64,000 nucleotides of DNA from Sphaerimonospora thailandensis (GTDB lineage: Bacteria; Actinomycetota; Actinomycetes; Streptosporangiales; Streptosporangiaceae), in contig NZ_BOOG01000013.1 of NCBI RefSeq assembly GCF_016863115.1, positions 116,488 through 180,487 of the forward strand, given 5' to 3'. Positions 48,843 through 57,796 of this stretch are shown here, in pieces. Numbering within the stretch: the first letter of the stretch is position 1; every line of letters starts with the position of its first letter. Made by a program: the position numbers and the translations under genes. The notes beneath the pieces were generated by a model. It was not told where the DNA came from. It saw nothing but the letters and a program-made list of their open reading frames with translations, and did no database searches.

Positions 48843-51755
48843 ATGACACCCGCACGCGTCAGCGAGGCGGTCGCCGATAGATTGCGGGCTGTCCAGGACT
48901 TGTACGACCGTGGTGAGCCTGTCGAGGCCCTGGTCGCGTCGGTGCGCGAGGGAGGGTTGTCCCGGGCGGAGCGTGCCGAGGTCGACAGGGAGGCGCTTGT
49001 CGGGCCCCTGGGACTCCGGCTCGACGCCGCCGCCAAGCGCGGCCCGGGACGGCGCCGTCAGACGATCGACGCCCTGCGGCCGTACCTCGCCGAGGTCGAC
49101 CCGAAGGTCAAGCGTGCCCTTCCGGTCGGTCGCCGGGTGGCCTGCCACCTCATTGAGACGCGGGATCCCGGGGAGCTCGCCGAGAGCGACGCGCTGGCCA
49201 AGCTGGCCGCGGCGGCGGCCGAGCCGTCCCGCCGGGTGCGCAAGGGCCTGCGGTGGTACGCGGACCTTCCGGTGGAAGTCGAGCAGCAGACGCTGCTGCG
49301 GCTGCGCGCCGCCGATCTCGTGCCGGTCACCCAGATCGATGACATCAGGTGGGAGGGCGGCCGGCTGCGCGTCAGCGGCTACGCCTACCTCGCCGGCCTG
49401 TCGGTCCGCAGCAGGCGGTTCAATCGCGCCACCGTGGTGCTGCGCGGCCCTCGATGGCTGCCGCCCGTGACGCTGAAGACGCGGCGCACCCACCGGCCGG
49501 AGGCCACCTACGCCGCCAAGGAACCGGGCTGCAACTACGACTGGTCCGGCTTCACCGCCGAGCTGAACCCGTTCTCGCTGCGCTGGCGGGCCGGGCTGCG
49601 TGCCGTGGTGCGCGGCACGCAGCGGTTGCTGCGCCGCCGTCACACGGTCCAGGACACCACGACATGGCGGGCCGAGATCGCGATCTGGAGCCGCGCCGCA
49701 CGGTCGGCCGGCCCGCTGCGCGGCCCCGCGATCGGTCGCGCCGAGCGGCCGGCCGGGCTGCGGATCCGCCCGCGTTGGTGGGTGCGCCCCGTGTGGACCT
49801 CGGACAAGGCCCTGCAGGTGGTCCTTCAGCCGACGCGGGCCGAGCTCACCGATGTCCGCCTGGAGGGTGAGATGGTCCACCTCACCGGTTTTCTTCCGGG
49901 CCGCCCCATCACCAGGGGCAAGGCCAGGGTGGGCGGGCACCGGATGTCGGCGGACTTCACCCCGGTGGAGGAGGGCACCGCCGAAGGGGGCACGCGGTTC
50001 TCGCTGGCCCTTGCCGTACAGACCGTGCTGAACGCGGAGGCACGGCGGCTGTGGGTCGAGCCCAAGGGCGACCCGGCGGCCACCGTGATGCTGGAGGGCG
50101 CCGCGGAGACGCGGCTCATGATCGGCGACCGGGAGATCACCGTCCAGGGTGACCGGCGTGACCGCGTCGTCATCTCGGGACACAAGATCCGCCCCGTGAT
50201 CACCTCGGCGGAGTGGCGCGAGGAGTCGCTCACGCTCGCCGGTCGTTACCCCGACCCGGACCCGGGCCCACGTGACCTGGTGCTCCGGCACCGGGGCGGG
50301 CTGACGATCCGTGTGCCGCTCCAGCGGGACGGTGACACGTTCTCGGTACGGCTCTCGCCCGGCGCCATGCCTCGCTTCGGGACGGCCGTTCCGCTCGCCG
50401 AGGGCAACTGGAGCATCTCCGTGGCTCCTCCCGGCCAGTACGGCAAGGCCATGGTGCCGACCCGCTTCGACCACGCGGGGCTCGCCGGGTTGGACGAGGA
50501 CCCGCGCTCGATCGGCGGCCGGGTCTACCGGTTCGTCGCGACCCGGTTCGACGCGCCCATGCTGATCGCGGCGGAGGAGCGGCCCGGCGACGAGCGCAGC
50601 GTCGCGGGGGTGTGGGCGCTCAGCCGCACCTTCTACCCCGCCGAGCGGGCCCGCCCGCTGCGGGAGGCCACCGTCTACGTCTCCTTCGACGGCCGGTCCT
50701 ACTCCGACAACCCGCGTGCCATCTATGAGGAGCGCCTGCGGCGCGGGGACGACGGCGAGCACATCTGGGTCGTCCGTGACGGCGCCTTCGTCCCGCCGGG
50801 ATCGCGTGAGCTCGGCCTGGGCGACGGCATCGTCCCCACGGTCGTGCGTGAGGGCAGCCGCGAGCACTACGAGGCGCTGGCCCGCGCCCGCTACGTGGTG
50901 TCCAACGGTTTCCTGCCGCAGTGGTTCCGTACCCGCGAGGACCAGGTGTGCGTGCAGACCTGGCACGGCACCCCGGTGAAGCACATCGGCCGCGACCAGG
51001 CGCACATGAAGCGGGAGCCCAGGCCGCCGGTCTGGCACCGCCAGGCCGTCGAGGTCCGCGGCTGGGACCTGCTGCTGTCGCAGAGCGAGGTGGCGTCGTC
51101 GGTGCTGCGGAAGGCCTTCGGCTACGAGGGCGAGATCCTGGAGGCGGGATACCCGCGCAACGACGTGCTGGTCGCGACGGAGCGGGACGCGATGGCCGCC
51201 GAGATCAGGCGGCGCGTCGGCGTGCCTGAGGGCAAGCGCGTGATCCTCTACGCGCCGACGTTCCGCGACCATGACCGCAGGAACGCCGCGGTCAAGCTGG
51301 ATCTGGCCGACGCGAAGCGGGCTCTCGGAGACGATCACGTCGTGCTGGTGCGCGGACACATGATGCAGGCGTTCCCGCACGTGCACAGCCATGATGGCTT
51401 TGCCCTCGACGTCACGACTTATCCGGATATCGCGGACCTGTTGGTGATCGCTGACGTACTGGTCACCGACTACTCGTCCGTGATGTTCGACTTCGTGGCC
51501 ACCGGGCGGCCGGTCGTGCTCTTCACCCCCGACCTGGCCAAGTATCGGTCGACCCGCGGGCTCTACCTCGACCTGGAGTCGCAGCGGCCCGGTCCCCGGC
51601 TGGAGACCTCGGCCGAGGTGGTGGAGGTGCTGCGCAACATCGACTCCGCCACCACCAAACTGGCTGACCGATATGCCGCCTTCGTCCGCACCTACGCCCC
51701 CCACGAGAACGGCAAGTCCGCCGCCCGCGTAGTGGATCACATCTTCAAGTCCTGA
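48843..51755 (+). CDS. CDP-glycerol glycerophosphotransferase-like polymerase
   Basis: A 970-residue protein (start ATG 48843; GTG 48831 possible). The C-terminal 380 residues carry a Glyphos_transf domain: CVQTWHGTPVKHIGRD, LYAPTFRDHD, VTDYSSVMFDFVATGRPV. The first 580 residues are a long region of repeated beta-rich, Arg-rich domains (VRRLRV-type strands) with no catalytic motif. It probably makes a teichoic-acid-like or phosphate-linked cell-wall polymer. No tag/tar genes adjoin, so the product is unknown. Confidence 0.8.
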   Translation: MTPARVSEAVADRLRAVQDLYDRGEPVEALVASVREGGLSRAERAEVDREALVGPLGLRLDAAAKRGPGRRRQTIDALRPYLAEVDPKVKRALPVGRRVACHLIETRDPGELAESDALAKLAAAAAEPSRRVRKGLRWYADLPVEVEQQTLLRLRAADLVPVTQIDDIRWEGGRLRVSGYAYLAGLSVRSRRFNRATVVLRGPRWLPPVTLKTRRTHRPEATYAAKEPGCNYDWSGFTAELNPFSLRWRAGLRAVVRGTQRLLRRRHTVQDTTTWRAEIAIWSRAARSAGPLRGPAIGRAERPAGLRIRPRWWVRPVWTSDKALQVVLQPTRAELTDVRLEGEMVHLTGFLPGRPITRGKARVGGHRMSADFTPVEEGTAEGGTRFSLALAVQTVLNAEARRLWVEPKGDPAATVMLEGAAETRLMIGDREITVQGDRRDRVVISGHKIRPVITSAEWREESLTLAGRYPDPDPGPRDLVLRHRGGLTIRVPLQRDGDTFSVRLSPGAMPRFGTAVPLAEGNWSISVAPPGQYGKAMVPTRFDHAGLAGLDEDPRSIGGRVYRFVATRFDAPMLIAAEERPGDERSVAGVWALSRTFYPAERARPLREATVYVSFDGRSYSDNPRAIYEERLRRGDDGEHIWVVRDGAFVPPGSRELGLGDGIVPTVVREGSREHYEALARARYVVSNGFLPQWFRTREDQVCVQTWHGTPVKHIGRDQAHMKREPRPPVWHRQAVEVRGWDLLLSQSEVASSVLRKAFGYEGEILEAGYPRNDVLVATERDAMAAEIRRRVGVPEGKRVILYAPTFRDHDRRNAAVKLDLADAKRALGDDHVVLVRGHMMQAFPHVHSHDGFALDVTTYPDIADLLVIADVLVTDYSSVMFDFVATGRPVVLFTPDLAKYRSTRGLYLDLESQRPGPRLETSAEVVEVLRNIDSATTKLADRYAAFVRTYAPHENGKSAARVVDHIFKS

Positions 51756-51764
51756 CGCGGTGTC

Positions 51765-51799
51765 GCGGGCGGGCGGCCGCGTGCTCGAAGCCCGCCCGC
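51765..51799 (+). terminator. GC-rich hairpin after the glycerophosphotransferase gene
   Basis: GCGGGCGGGC (51765-51774) pairs with GCCCGCCCGC (51790-51799), loop 15 nt, 9 nt after the stop. Confidence 0.6.
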
Positions 51800-51875
51800 C
51801 GTTCTGGGAGCCGTACGGCAGGCGGACCGGCAATCTGGCATCACAGATAGTGAGCACGGTGTAGCGTTACGTGTC

Positions 51876-52784
51876 ATGCCGTCCCCCCAGCACGACACAC
51901 TCAACCTCATGTTTCGCAACAGGCCCGAGCTCGCCGTGGAGATGCTGCGCGATCAGCTGGGTGTTGAAGTACCCGACGGGCTTCCGGTTCAGTTGGTGAG
52001 CAACGAGCTCAACGACCGCCCGTCCAAGGACCTGTATCCCGACACCGTGATCACGGTTGGTCCACGGCACGACCCCAAGCACGCCATCATTGTCGAGATC
52101 CAGCAGAAGAAGGACGAGACGAAGCGCAAGCAGTTGCCGCGGTATGCCGTAGCGCTGTGGCTGCAGCTGTCCTGTCCGGTCACCGTGCTGGTCATCTGCC
52201 CGGACGTGCGGGTCGCCACATGGGCGGCTGAGCCGATCCCTTTCGAGGTGCCGGGCTGTGCGCTGAAGTGCGAGGTGATCGGCCCCGAGCAGATCCCGCC
52301 GGTCATCGACCCGGCGGAGGCGGTGGCGCATCCGGAGCTGGCCGCGTTGTCGGTGATGGCCCATGGAGAGGACGCTCCGGTGGTGGAGGCGTTCATGGTC
52401 GCGCTGGAACGTCTCCCCGACGATCACGCTCCGCAATACTATGAATACGCATACCGCTTGGCCTCGCTGGCTGCCCGACACGTCATGGAGAAGCTTATGG
52501 AATCAGCTACCTGGCCGGTCTACAGCCCCTTCGCTCGAAAGCACTACGGCAAAGGCGTCCAAGTCGGCCGGACAGAAGGCCGAGCAGAAGGCCGAGCAGA
52601 AGGCCGGGCAGAGGACGTACTGACTGTCCTGCAGGTGCGGGGCATTCCCGTCTCCGACGCCGACCGCACCCGCATCATCAGCTGCACCGATCTGAATCGG
52701 CTCGACGACTGGATGCGGCGTGCCGTCACCGCCACCTCCACCGCCGACCTGTTCGATGACGCACCCGAACGGTCGGTTGGATAG
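51876..52784 (+). CDS. PD-(D/E)XK-like protein of the Rpn/DUF-type family
   Basis: A 302-residue actinobacterial hypothetical. The central part (NDRPSKDLYPDTVITV, HAIIVEIQQKKDETK, KQLPRYAVALW) looks like a PD-(D/E)XK fold: Asp in YPD, Glu-x-Gln in VEIQ, then Lys. This resembles Rpn recombination-promoting nucleases and other stand-alone nuclease-like families; it is often annotated as hypothetical. The C-terminal end has a charged repeat GRTEGRAEGRAEGRAE. It may be mobile or a defence gene, but it lacks transposon ends here. Confidence 0.65.
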   Translation: MPSPQHDTLNLMFRNRPELAVEMLRDQLGVEVPDGLPVQLVSNELNDRPSKDLYPDTVITVGPRHDPKHAIIVEIQQKKDETKRKQLPRYAVALWLQLSCPVTVLVICPDVRVATWAAEPIPFEVPGCALKCEVIGPEQIPPVIDPAEAVAHPELAALSVMAHGEDAPVVEAFMVALERLPDDHAPQYYEYAYRLASLAARHVMEKLMESATWPVYSPFARKHYGKGVQVGRTEGRAEGRAEGRAEDVLTVLQVRGIPVSDADRTRIISCTDLNRLDDWMRRAVTATSTADLFDDAPERSVG

Positions 52785-52945
52785 CCGGATAGGAATTCAT
52801 GCAGCGATTGAGTCCGCCAGGCCCGCCTCAGGTAGCCCTTCTTGAACCGGTCGATCTCCTTCCGCTCCTGCTCGACGCAGTCGTGGGCGTGATCGACAGC
52901 CCGCTGCTCTCCGGCGATCACTGCAACACGTTCGGCCGTACCCAT
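52544..52945 (-). CDS. small hypothetical gene overlapping the PD-(D/E)XK-like gene
   Basis: ATG 52945 has GAAGGAG 5 nt upstream, a convincing Shine-Dalgarno. The first 50 residues (GTAERVAVIAGEQRAVDHAH, VEQERKEIDRFKKG) have a helical, coding-like character. From about residue 55 on the frame is antisense to the 3' end of the nuclease-like gene and looks random. It may be a truncated gene whose true 3' end was lost. Confidence 0.35.
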   Translation of the reverse strand: MGTAERVAVIAGEQRAVDHAHDCVEQERKEIDRFKKGYLRRAWRTQSLHEFLSGYPTDRSGASSNRSAVEVAVTARRIQSSSRFRSVQLMMRVRSASETGMPRTCRTVSTSSARPSARPSARPSVRPTWTPLP

Positions 52946-53048
52946 GTGTCTCCTTCACGAGATGCCCTTATGGGCACGTGCCAGAAGCGAGTAGGTTGCA
53001 CCCGTCTATCACTGGTTTGCCGCTGCTGCCACCCATTCGGCATAGGCG

Positions 53049-53078
53049 GGAGCCGCCGGATGGGGGTCCGGCGGCTCC
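53049..53078 (-). terminator. 12-bp hairpin after the NYN gene
   Basis: GGAGCCGCCGGA (53049-53060) and TCCGGCGGCTCC (53067-53078) with a 6-nt loop, 7 nt after the stop of the NYN-domain gene. Confidence 0.65.
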
Positions 53079-53084
53079 TGGCGT

Positions 53085-53609
53085 TCAGGCCGCCTCGGGG
53101 GTGGCGGGGTCGATTGTGCGGATGTCCGGCACGGCGGCGTAGAGCTGCCAACTGAGCGCCTCGCGGCGGGAGATGACGGTGACCCGTACGCCCGAAACGG
53201 TGAGCCAGCCGGCCAGCTCCGCGAAGTAGTGGTCCCCGGAGCCGATCACGACGTGATCGAAGCGCTGGTTGAGCTGATCACCGTAGGCGGCCTCGACGAG
53301 CGCCTGGTCGGCACCGTCGGGGCCGGAGCGGGCGAGTAACTGCGCGCTGTGGAAGGCCGTCCCGACCGAGACGAGCGCGTTGTGATTGACCGCGACGATG
53401 AACTGGTCCATCGAACCGATCGGGACGATCGTCCGGTAATGCCCCATCAGTGCGACGACCTCCGACGTGGTGGGCCGGGTCGAGCGGGTGAGGTTCTCGA
53501 TGTCCAGCAGGTGTACGGCCCGTCCGATGCGCAGGCTGCGCCTCGCGCGTCGCCTGCCGCGTCTGTGAGGAGCCCGGAACTGGTCCGCAGCGGAGGTTGT
53601 CACTGCCAT
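53085..53609 (-). CDS. NYN-domain (PIN-like) putative ribonuclease
   Basis: A 174-residue protein. Acidic positions typical of NYN nucleases: LLDIENL (Asp), PDGADQALV (Asp) and VIGSGDHYFAELA (Asp). A basic N-terminus (RRGRRRARRSLRIG) may bind nucleic acid. Such proteins process RNA or act in toxin-like and antiphage settings. It is divergent from the methylase operon with a 153-nt gap, so it may be part of the defence island. Start ATG 53609. Confidence 0.75.
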   Translation of the reverse strand: MAVTTSAADQFRAPHRRGRRRARRSLRIGRAVHLLDIENLTRSTRPTTSEVVALMGHYRTIVPIGSMDQFIVAVNHNALVSVGTAFHSAQLLARSGPDGADQALVEAAYGDQLNQRFDHVVIGSGDHYFAELAGWLTVSGVRVTVISRREALSWQLYAAVPDIRTIDPATPEAA

Positions 53610-53696
53610 CGATCCCTTCCATTACGAAGGTGCGACGTGGTCGATGGTCACCATTGAAGCATGCGTTGATGGAATCGACCAATAATTCACGGGTCG

Positions 53697-53726
53697 TTGT
53701 GTTTGGCACGAGAAGTGAGGTACGGT
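53697..53726 (+). promoter_or_regulatory. candidate promoter of the restriction-modification operon
   Basis: TTGTGT (53697-53702), 18-bp spacer, TACGGT (53721-53726), 36 nt before GTG 53763. A plausible vegetative promoter for the five-gene defence operon. Confidence 0.4.
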
Positions 53727-53762
53727 CCCAGCGACACAGGACCCACGCATTGAGGAGCTCGA

Positions 53763-55787
53763 GTGAGCAGGGACGTCCGGGTGACCGCAGCGGACATTTC
53801 CCGGCTGGGCGACGTGGGCCGCGCCGCGGTGAGCAACTGGCGTCGCAGGCATGACGACTTTCCCCAGCCAGTCGGGGGCACCGCGACCAGCCCGGTCTTC
53901 TCGCTCAACGAGATCAAGGAGTGGCTGCTCTCCCACAGCGAGGGGAGGGAGCTGCCACTTCGCGAATGGCTCTGGCAGGATCTGCGCGCCAGCACGGCCG
54001 AAGAAGAGCTGCCGGACCTGATCGCCGGTCTCGGCGCCTTCCTCATCCATCTGGACGACACCGAAGACTGGGCATCGCTGTCAGCCTTGGACGATGCGGC
54101 TCTGGCCGCCGCCCTGGCCGTACGGATCAAGCCGGATATCTCAGGCTCACTCATCGTGGCCAGGGTGCCGCTCGTCCGACAGCTGGCCGATCTCGCCAAG
54201 CGGGACGGGGCCGCGGCGACCTTCGCCTTCCTCCGTGACCGTTACTTCGAGCTGCACACCAAGCGGACCTACGCCACGCCGAAGGCTGTCGCGCAGTTGA
54301 TTGCCGCCCTCAGCAACCCGTCGGCCTCGACGGCTCTCGATCCGGCCTGCGGCTCCGGCACATTGCTCAAAGCCTTGCGCGACCGTCCAGATGGCAAGGT
54401 GAAACACCTGCTGGGCCAGGACATCGACGAGGCCGCTGCCCGGTTGACCGAGGTCCACCTCGCCCTCCAGGGCTGCGAAGCCGAGATCCAGAACGGCGAC
54501 TCGCTTCGTAGGCCCGCGTTCCCCGGCATGACCGTGGACGCGGTGGTGGGCAACCCGCCGTTCAACGACCGTGCCTGGGGTTATGAGGAGCTGGCCGCCG
54601 ATCCGCGATGGGAGTTCGGCCTGCCGCCCAGGACGGAGTCGGAGCTCGCCTGGGCCCAGCACGCGCTCTCCTACCTGGGGCCCGGCGGCACCGCCGTACT
54701 GCTGATGCCGCCGGCGGCGAGCAATCGCCGTGCCGGCCGCCGCATCCGCGCCCAGCTCATCCGCCGAGGCGTGCTCCGCGCCGTGATCACGCTGCCGCTC
54801 GGGAGCATCCCCAACATGGCGGTCGCGCTCAACCTGTGGGTGCTGCGCAAACCGCACGACTCACGGACTCCGAGCCACGTACTTATGATCGACACCTCCG
54901 GTTGCCCGGAAGTCTTCGTGCAGGTCGCTTCGGCCGCATGGGGGCGATTCGATGGGGGAGACGAGGTCGGTGAGCCGACGATCAGCCGAGCCGTACCGGC
55001 CATCGACCTGCTGGACGACGAGGTCGACCTCACGCCTGCCCGATATCTTTCCGCCTCCACCGAGGACATATCACCCGAGCGGGTGAACGACCAGCGCGAG
55101 CGGATGGCGGACCTTCTCCGGGGTGCGGCATCGATGATTCCGGCGGTTGAATCCGCGGTGGAGACGACCAACGAGCTCTCGCTGGTGCCGCTGGCGGAGT
55201 TGGAACGGCGCGGGATGCTGACCATCGAGCACCAACGCCTGGTGAAATCGGGCGAGGCGTCCGAGGCTCCGGATGGTGTGGCCGTTGTGATGCCGGAAGA
55301 CGTCATAGACGATCGGACTCCCACCGGCGCCATCTCGACCACGCCCGTCAAACACGAGATCGTCGTACGGCCCGGCGATGTGCTCGTCCCGCACCTGGTG
55401 CATCGGCCGGTGGCTCGCGTCGCTTCTGGAGGCGACGGCGGAGTGGCCGGAGCACTCCTCGGGCCGCGGATCTCCCTCCTGCGGGTCGATCCCGACAAGC
55501 TCGACCCCTGTTTCGTGGCGGGGTTCGTGGCCGGCTCCGTCAACGCCCGAAACTTCGTCACGTCGGCCGGCAGCCGTGCCCAGGTGGACGTACGGCGGGC
55601 AGGCGTGCCGCTGCTGCCGATCGAGGAGCAGCGCCGGTACGGCGAGGCGTTCCGGCGGCTGGCCGAGTTCGAGACTTCCCTGCGCCGGGCGGCCGCGCTC
55701 GGCGATGATCTGGTTCAGCTGATTTCCGATGGTCTGACGCAGGGCGGCGTCCGGCCCGCTACCGATTCCGAGAAGGGTGCGCGGTGA
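53763..55787 (+). CDS. N6-adenine DNA methylase with HTH and specificity-like C-terminus
   Basis: A 674-residue protein. Residues 5-60 form an AlpA/HTH-like DNA-binding domain (ITAADISRLGDVGRAAVSNW type). Residues 150-420 are an N6-methylase: motif I DPACGSG near 193 and motif IV NPPF near 263. Residues 470-660 resemble a half HsdS subunit (IVVRPGDVLVPHLVHRPVAR, SRAQVDVRRAGVPLLPIEEQRRY), i.e. M-S in one chain. It overlaps the next hsdM start (GTGA). It could methylate alone or pair with HsdM. Start GTG 53763. Confidence 0.82.
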   Translation: MSRDVRVTAADISRLGDVGRAAVSNWRRRHDDFPQPVGGTATSPVFSLNEIKEWLLSHSEGRELPLREWLWQDLRASTAEEELPDLIAGLGAFLIHLDDTEDWASLSALDDAALAAALAVRIKPDISGSLIVARVPLVRQLADLAKRDGAAATFAFLRDRYFELHTKRTYATPKAVAQLIAALSNPSASTALDPACGSGTLLKALRDRPDGKVKHLLGQDIDEAAARLTEVHLALQGCEAEIQNGDSLRRPAFPGMTVDAVVGNPPFNDRAWGYEELAADPRWEFGLPPRTESELAWAQHALSYLGPGGTAVLLMPPAASNRRAGRRIRAQLIRRGVLRAVITLPLGSIPNMAVALNLWVLRKPHDSRTPSHVLMIDTSGCPEVFVQVASAAWGRFDGGDEVGEPTISRAVPAIDLLDDEVDLTPARYLSASTEDISPERVNDQRERMADLLRGAASMIPAVESAVETTNELSLVPLAELERRGMLTIEHQRLVKSGEASEAPDGVAVVMPEDVIDDRTPTGAISTTPVKHEIVVRPGDVLVPHLVHRPVARVASGGDGGVAGALLGPRISLLRVDPDKLDPCFVAGFVAGSVNARNFVTSAGSRAQVDVRRAGVPLLPIEEQRRYGEAFRRLAEFETSLRRAAALGDDLVQLISDGLTQGGVRPATDSEKGAR

Positions 55788-57796
55788 GTCTCAACCACCA
55801 GAAGTACGCGGATTTCATCTGGTCCGTGGCCGACCTGTTGCGGGGTGACTACCGCCAGTCGGAGTACGGCAAGGTCATCCTGCCGTTCACCGTGCTGCGA
55901 CGCCTCGACTGCGTGCTGGCGCCCACCAAGGAAGCGGTCCTGGCGATGGCGGAGGAGCTCAAGGGCGGCCCCCTGCCGCAGGGAGCCAAGGACCGCAAGC
56001 TCCGGGATATCGCCGGCGAGACCTTCTACAACATCAGCAGGCTGGACTTCAAGAAGATCGCAGCCGCGCCGGACAACGTGGCGAGCAACCTGCGGGCCTA
56101 TATTGGCGGTTTCTCCCCGGGCGCGGTCGAGGTGCTGGACAAGTTTCGCTTCGACGAGCAGATCACCCGGCTGGAGGAATCCAAGCTGCTCTATCTGGTG
56201 ATGTCGAAGTTCGCCACCATCGACCTGCACCCGGACAAGGTCGACAACCACCAGATGGGCTACATCTTCGAAGAGCTGATCCGGAAGTTCTCCGAGATCT
56301 CCAACGAGACCGCCGGTGAGCACTTCACCCCGCGTGAGGTCATCAAGCTCATGGTCAACCTGCTGATGGCCCCGGACGACGAGGACGTGATGGTGCCCGG
56401 CGTCGTCCGTACGGTCTTCGACCCGGCCTGCGGCACCGGCGGCATGCTCACCGCGGCCGAGGAGCACATCACCCGGTACAACACCAGGGCGACGGTCAAG
56501 GTCTTCGGGCAGGAGCTCAACCCGGAGTCGTGGGCGATCTGCCGTTCGGACATGATGCTCAAGGGCCAGGACCCGACGAAGATCGCCTTCGGTAACTCCT
56601 TCACCGCGGACGGGCACCCGTCTGGACGGTTCGACTATCTGCTGGCCAACCCGCCGTTCGGGGTGGAGTGGAAGAAGGTCCAGACCGAGATCCTCGACGA
56701 GGCGGAGAACCTCGGCTGGGCCGGCCGGTTCGGCGCCGGCACGCCCCGGATCAACGACGGGTCGTTCCTCTTCCTCCAGCACATGATCTCGAAGATGAAG
56801 CCGGTCGAGGACGGCGGATCGCGCATCGCGATCGTCTTCAACGGCTCACCGTTGTTCACCGGCGCCGCCGGGTCGGGCGAGTCGGAGATCCGCAGGTGGA
56901 TCCTGGAGAACGACTGGCTGGAGGCGATCGTCGCGCTGCCCGACCAGCTGTTCTACAACACCGGCATCTCCACCTATTTCTGGATCCTGTCGAACCGCAA
57001 GGCCCCGGCGCTCCGGGACAAGGTGATCCTGCTGGACGCACGTGATTATTGGGCCAAGATGCGCAAGTCGCTCGGCGACAAGCGCAAGCTCGTCACCGAC
57101 GAGCAGATCGACGAGCTCACCAAGCTCTACAAGGACGTGATCACCACCGGGATCGAGGACCCAAAGGTGAAGGTCTTCCCGCGGCACGCCTTCGGCTACC
57201 AGCGCATCACGGTCGAGCGCCCGCTCCGGCTGCGCTTCGAGGTCACCGACGACACGGCCGAGGAGCTGGCCCAGGTCAAGGCCGTGCAGAAGTACGAGCA
57301 CAGGGCCGCCCTGCTCGACGCGATCCGGTCCCTTTCCGGTACGGCTTGCGCCACCAGGAAGGAGATGGAGGCCGCGCTCATCGAGCACTTCGCCAACCAC
57401 CAGCTCGGCGCGCACGGAAAGGTCGCCGCACCGGTGATGAAGGCCGTGTGGGCCGCGGTCTCGGTCAGCGACCCCGAGGGCGAGCTCCAGACCGACATCA
57501 GGAACGATCCGCTGCCCGACCCCGACCTGCGCGACAACGAGAACGTGCCGCTCACCTCGATGAACTCGACCCCGGCCGAACGTCTGGCCGAGATCGACGA
57601 ATACCTGAAGGCCGAGGTGCTGCCGCACGTCCCGGAAGCCTGGGTCGACCACGCCAAGACCAAACTCGGCTTCGAGATCCCCTTCACCCGCCACTTCTAC
57701 GTCTACACACCCCCACGCCCCTTGGAAGAGATCGACGCCGAACTCAAATCCCTCGAAGCCCAAATCCAGCAGTTGTTGAGCGAGGTAACTCGATGA
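55784..57796 (+). CDS. hsdM: type I restriction-modification methyltransferase HsdM
   Basis: A 670-residue HsdM. The N-terminal domain (HQKYADFIWSVADLLRGDY) is typical, followed by GEHFTPREVIKLMVNLL, motif I DPACGTGG near 216 and motif IV NPPF near 289. Length and helical C-terminus are normal for type I M subunits that bind S. GTG 55784 overlaps the upstream stop, and its own TGA overlaps the hsdS ATG, so all three are coupled. Confidence 0.92.
   Translation: MSLNHQKYADFIWSVADLLRGDYRQSEYGKVILPFTVLRRLDCVLAPTKEAVLAMAEELKGGPLPQGAKDRKLRDIAGETFYNISRLDFKKIAAAPDNVASNLRAYIGGFSPGAVEVLDKFRFDEQITRLEESKLLYLVMSKFATIDLHPDKVDNHQMGYIFEELIRKFSEISNETAGEHFTPREVIKLMVNLLMAPDDEDVMVPGVVRTVFDPACGTGGMLTAAEEHITRYNTRATVKVFGQELNPESWAICRSDMMLKGQDPTKIAFGNSFTADGHPSGRFDYLLANPPFGVEWKKVQTEILDEAENLGWAGRFGAGTPRINDGSFLFLQHMISKMKPVEDGGSRIAIVFNGSPLFTGAAGSGESEIRRWILENDWLEAIVALPDQLFYNTGISTYFWILSNRKAPALRDKVILLDARDYWAKMRKSLGDKRKLVTDEQIDELTKLYKDVITTGIEDPKVKVFPRHAFGYQRITVERPLRLRFEVTDDTAEELAQVKAVQKYEHRAALLDAIRSLSGTACATRKEMEAALIEHFANHQLGAHGKVAAPVMKAVWAAVSVSDPEGELQTDIRNDPLPDPDLRDNENVPLTSMNSTPAERLAEIDEYLKAEVLPHVPEAWVDHAKTKLGFEIPFTRHFYVYTPPRPLEEIDAELKSLEAQIQQLLSEVTR

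Noticed and set aside
48423..51857. Very long open frame on the minus strand opposite the glycerophosphotransferase gene
   Set aside because: It mirrors the third-position GC of the true plus-strand gene; the translation is His/Arg/Val-rich with no domain, whereas the plus strand has clear motifs.
51876..52784. A transposase or insertion sequence at the PD-(D/E)XK-like gene
   Set aside because: No terminal inverted repeats or target duplication visible, and the catalytic DDE pattern is absent.
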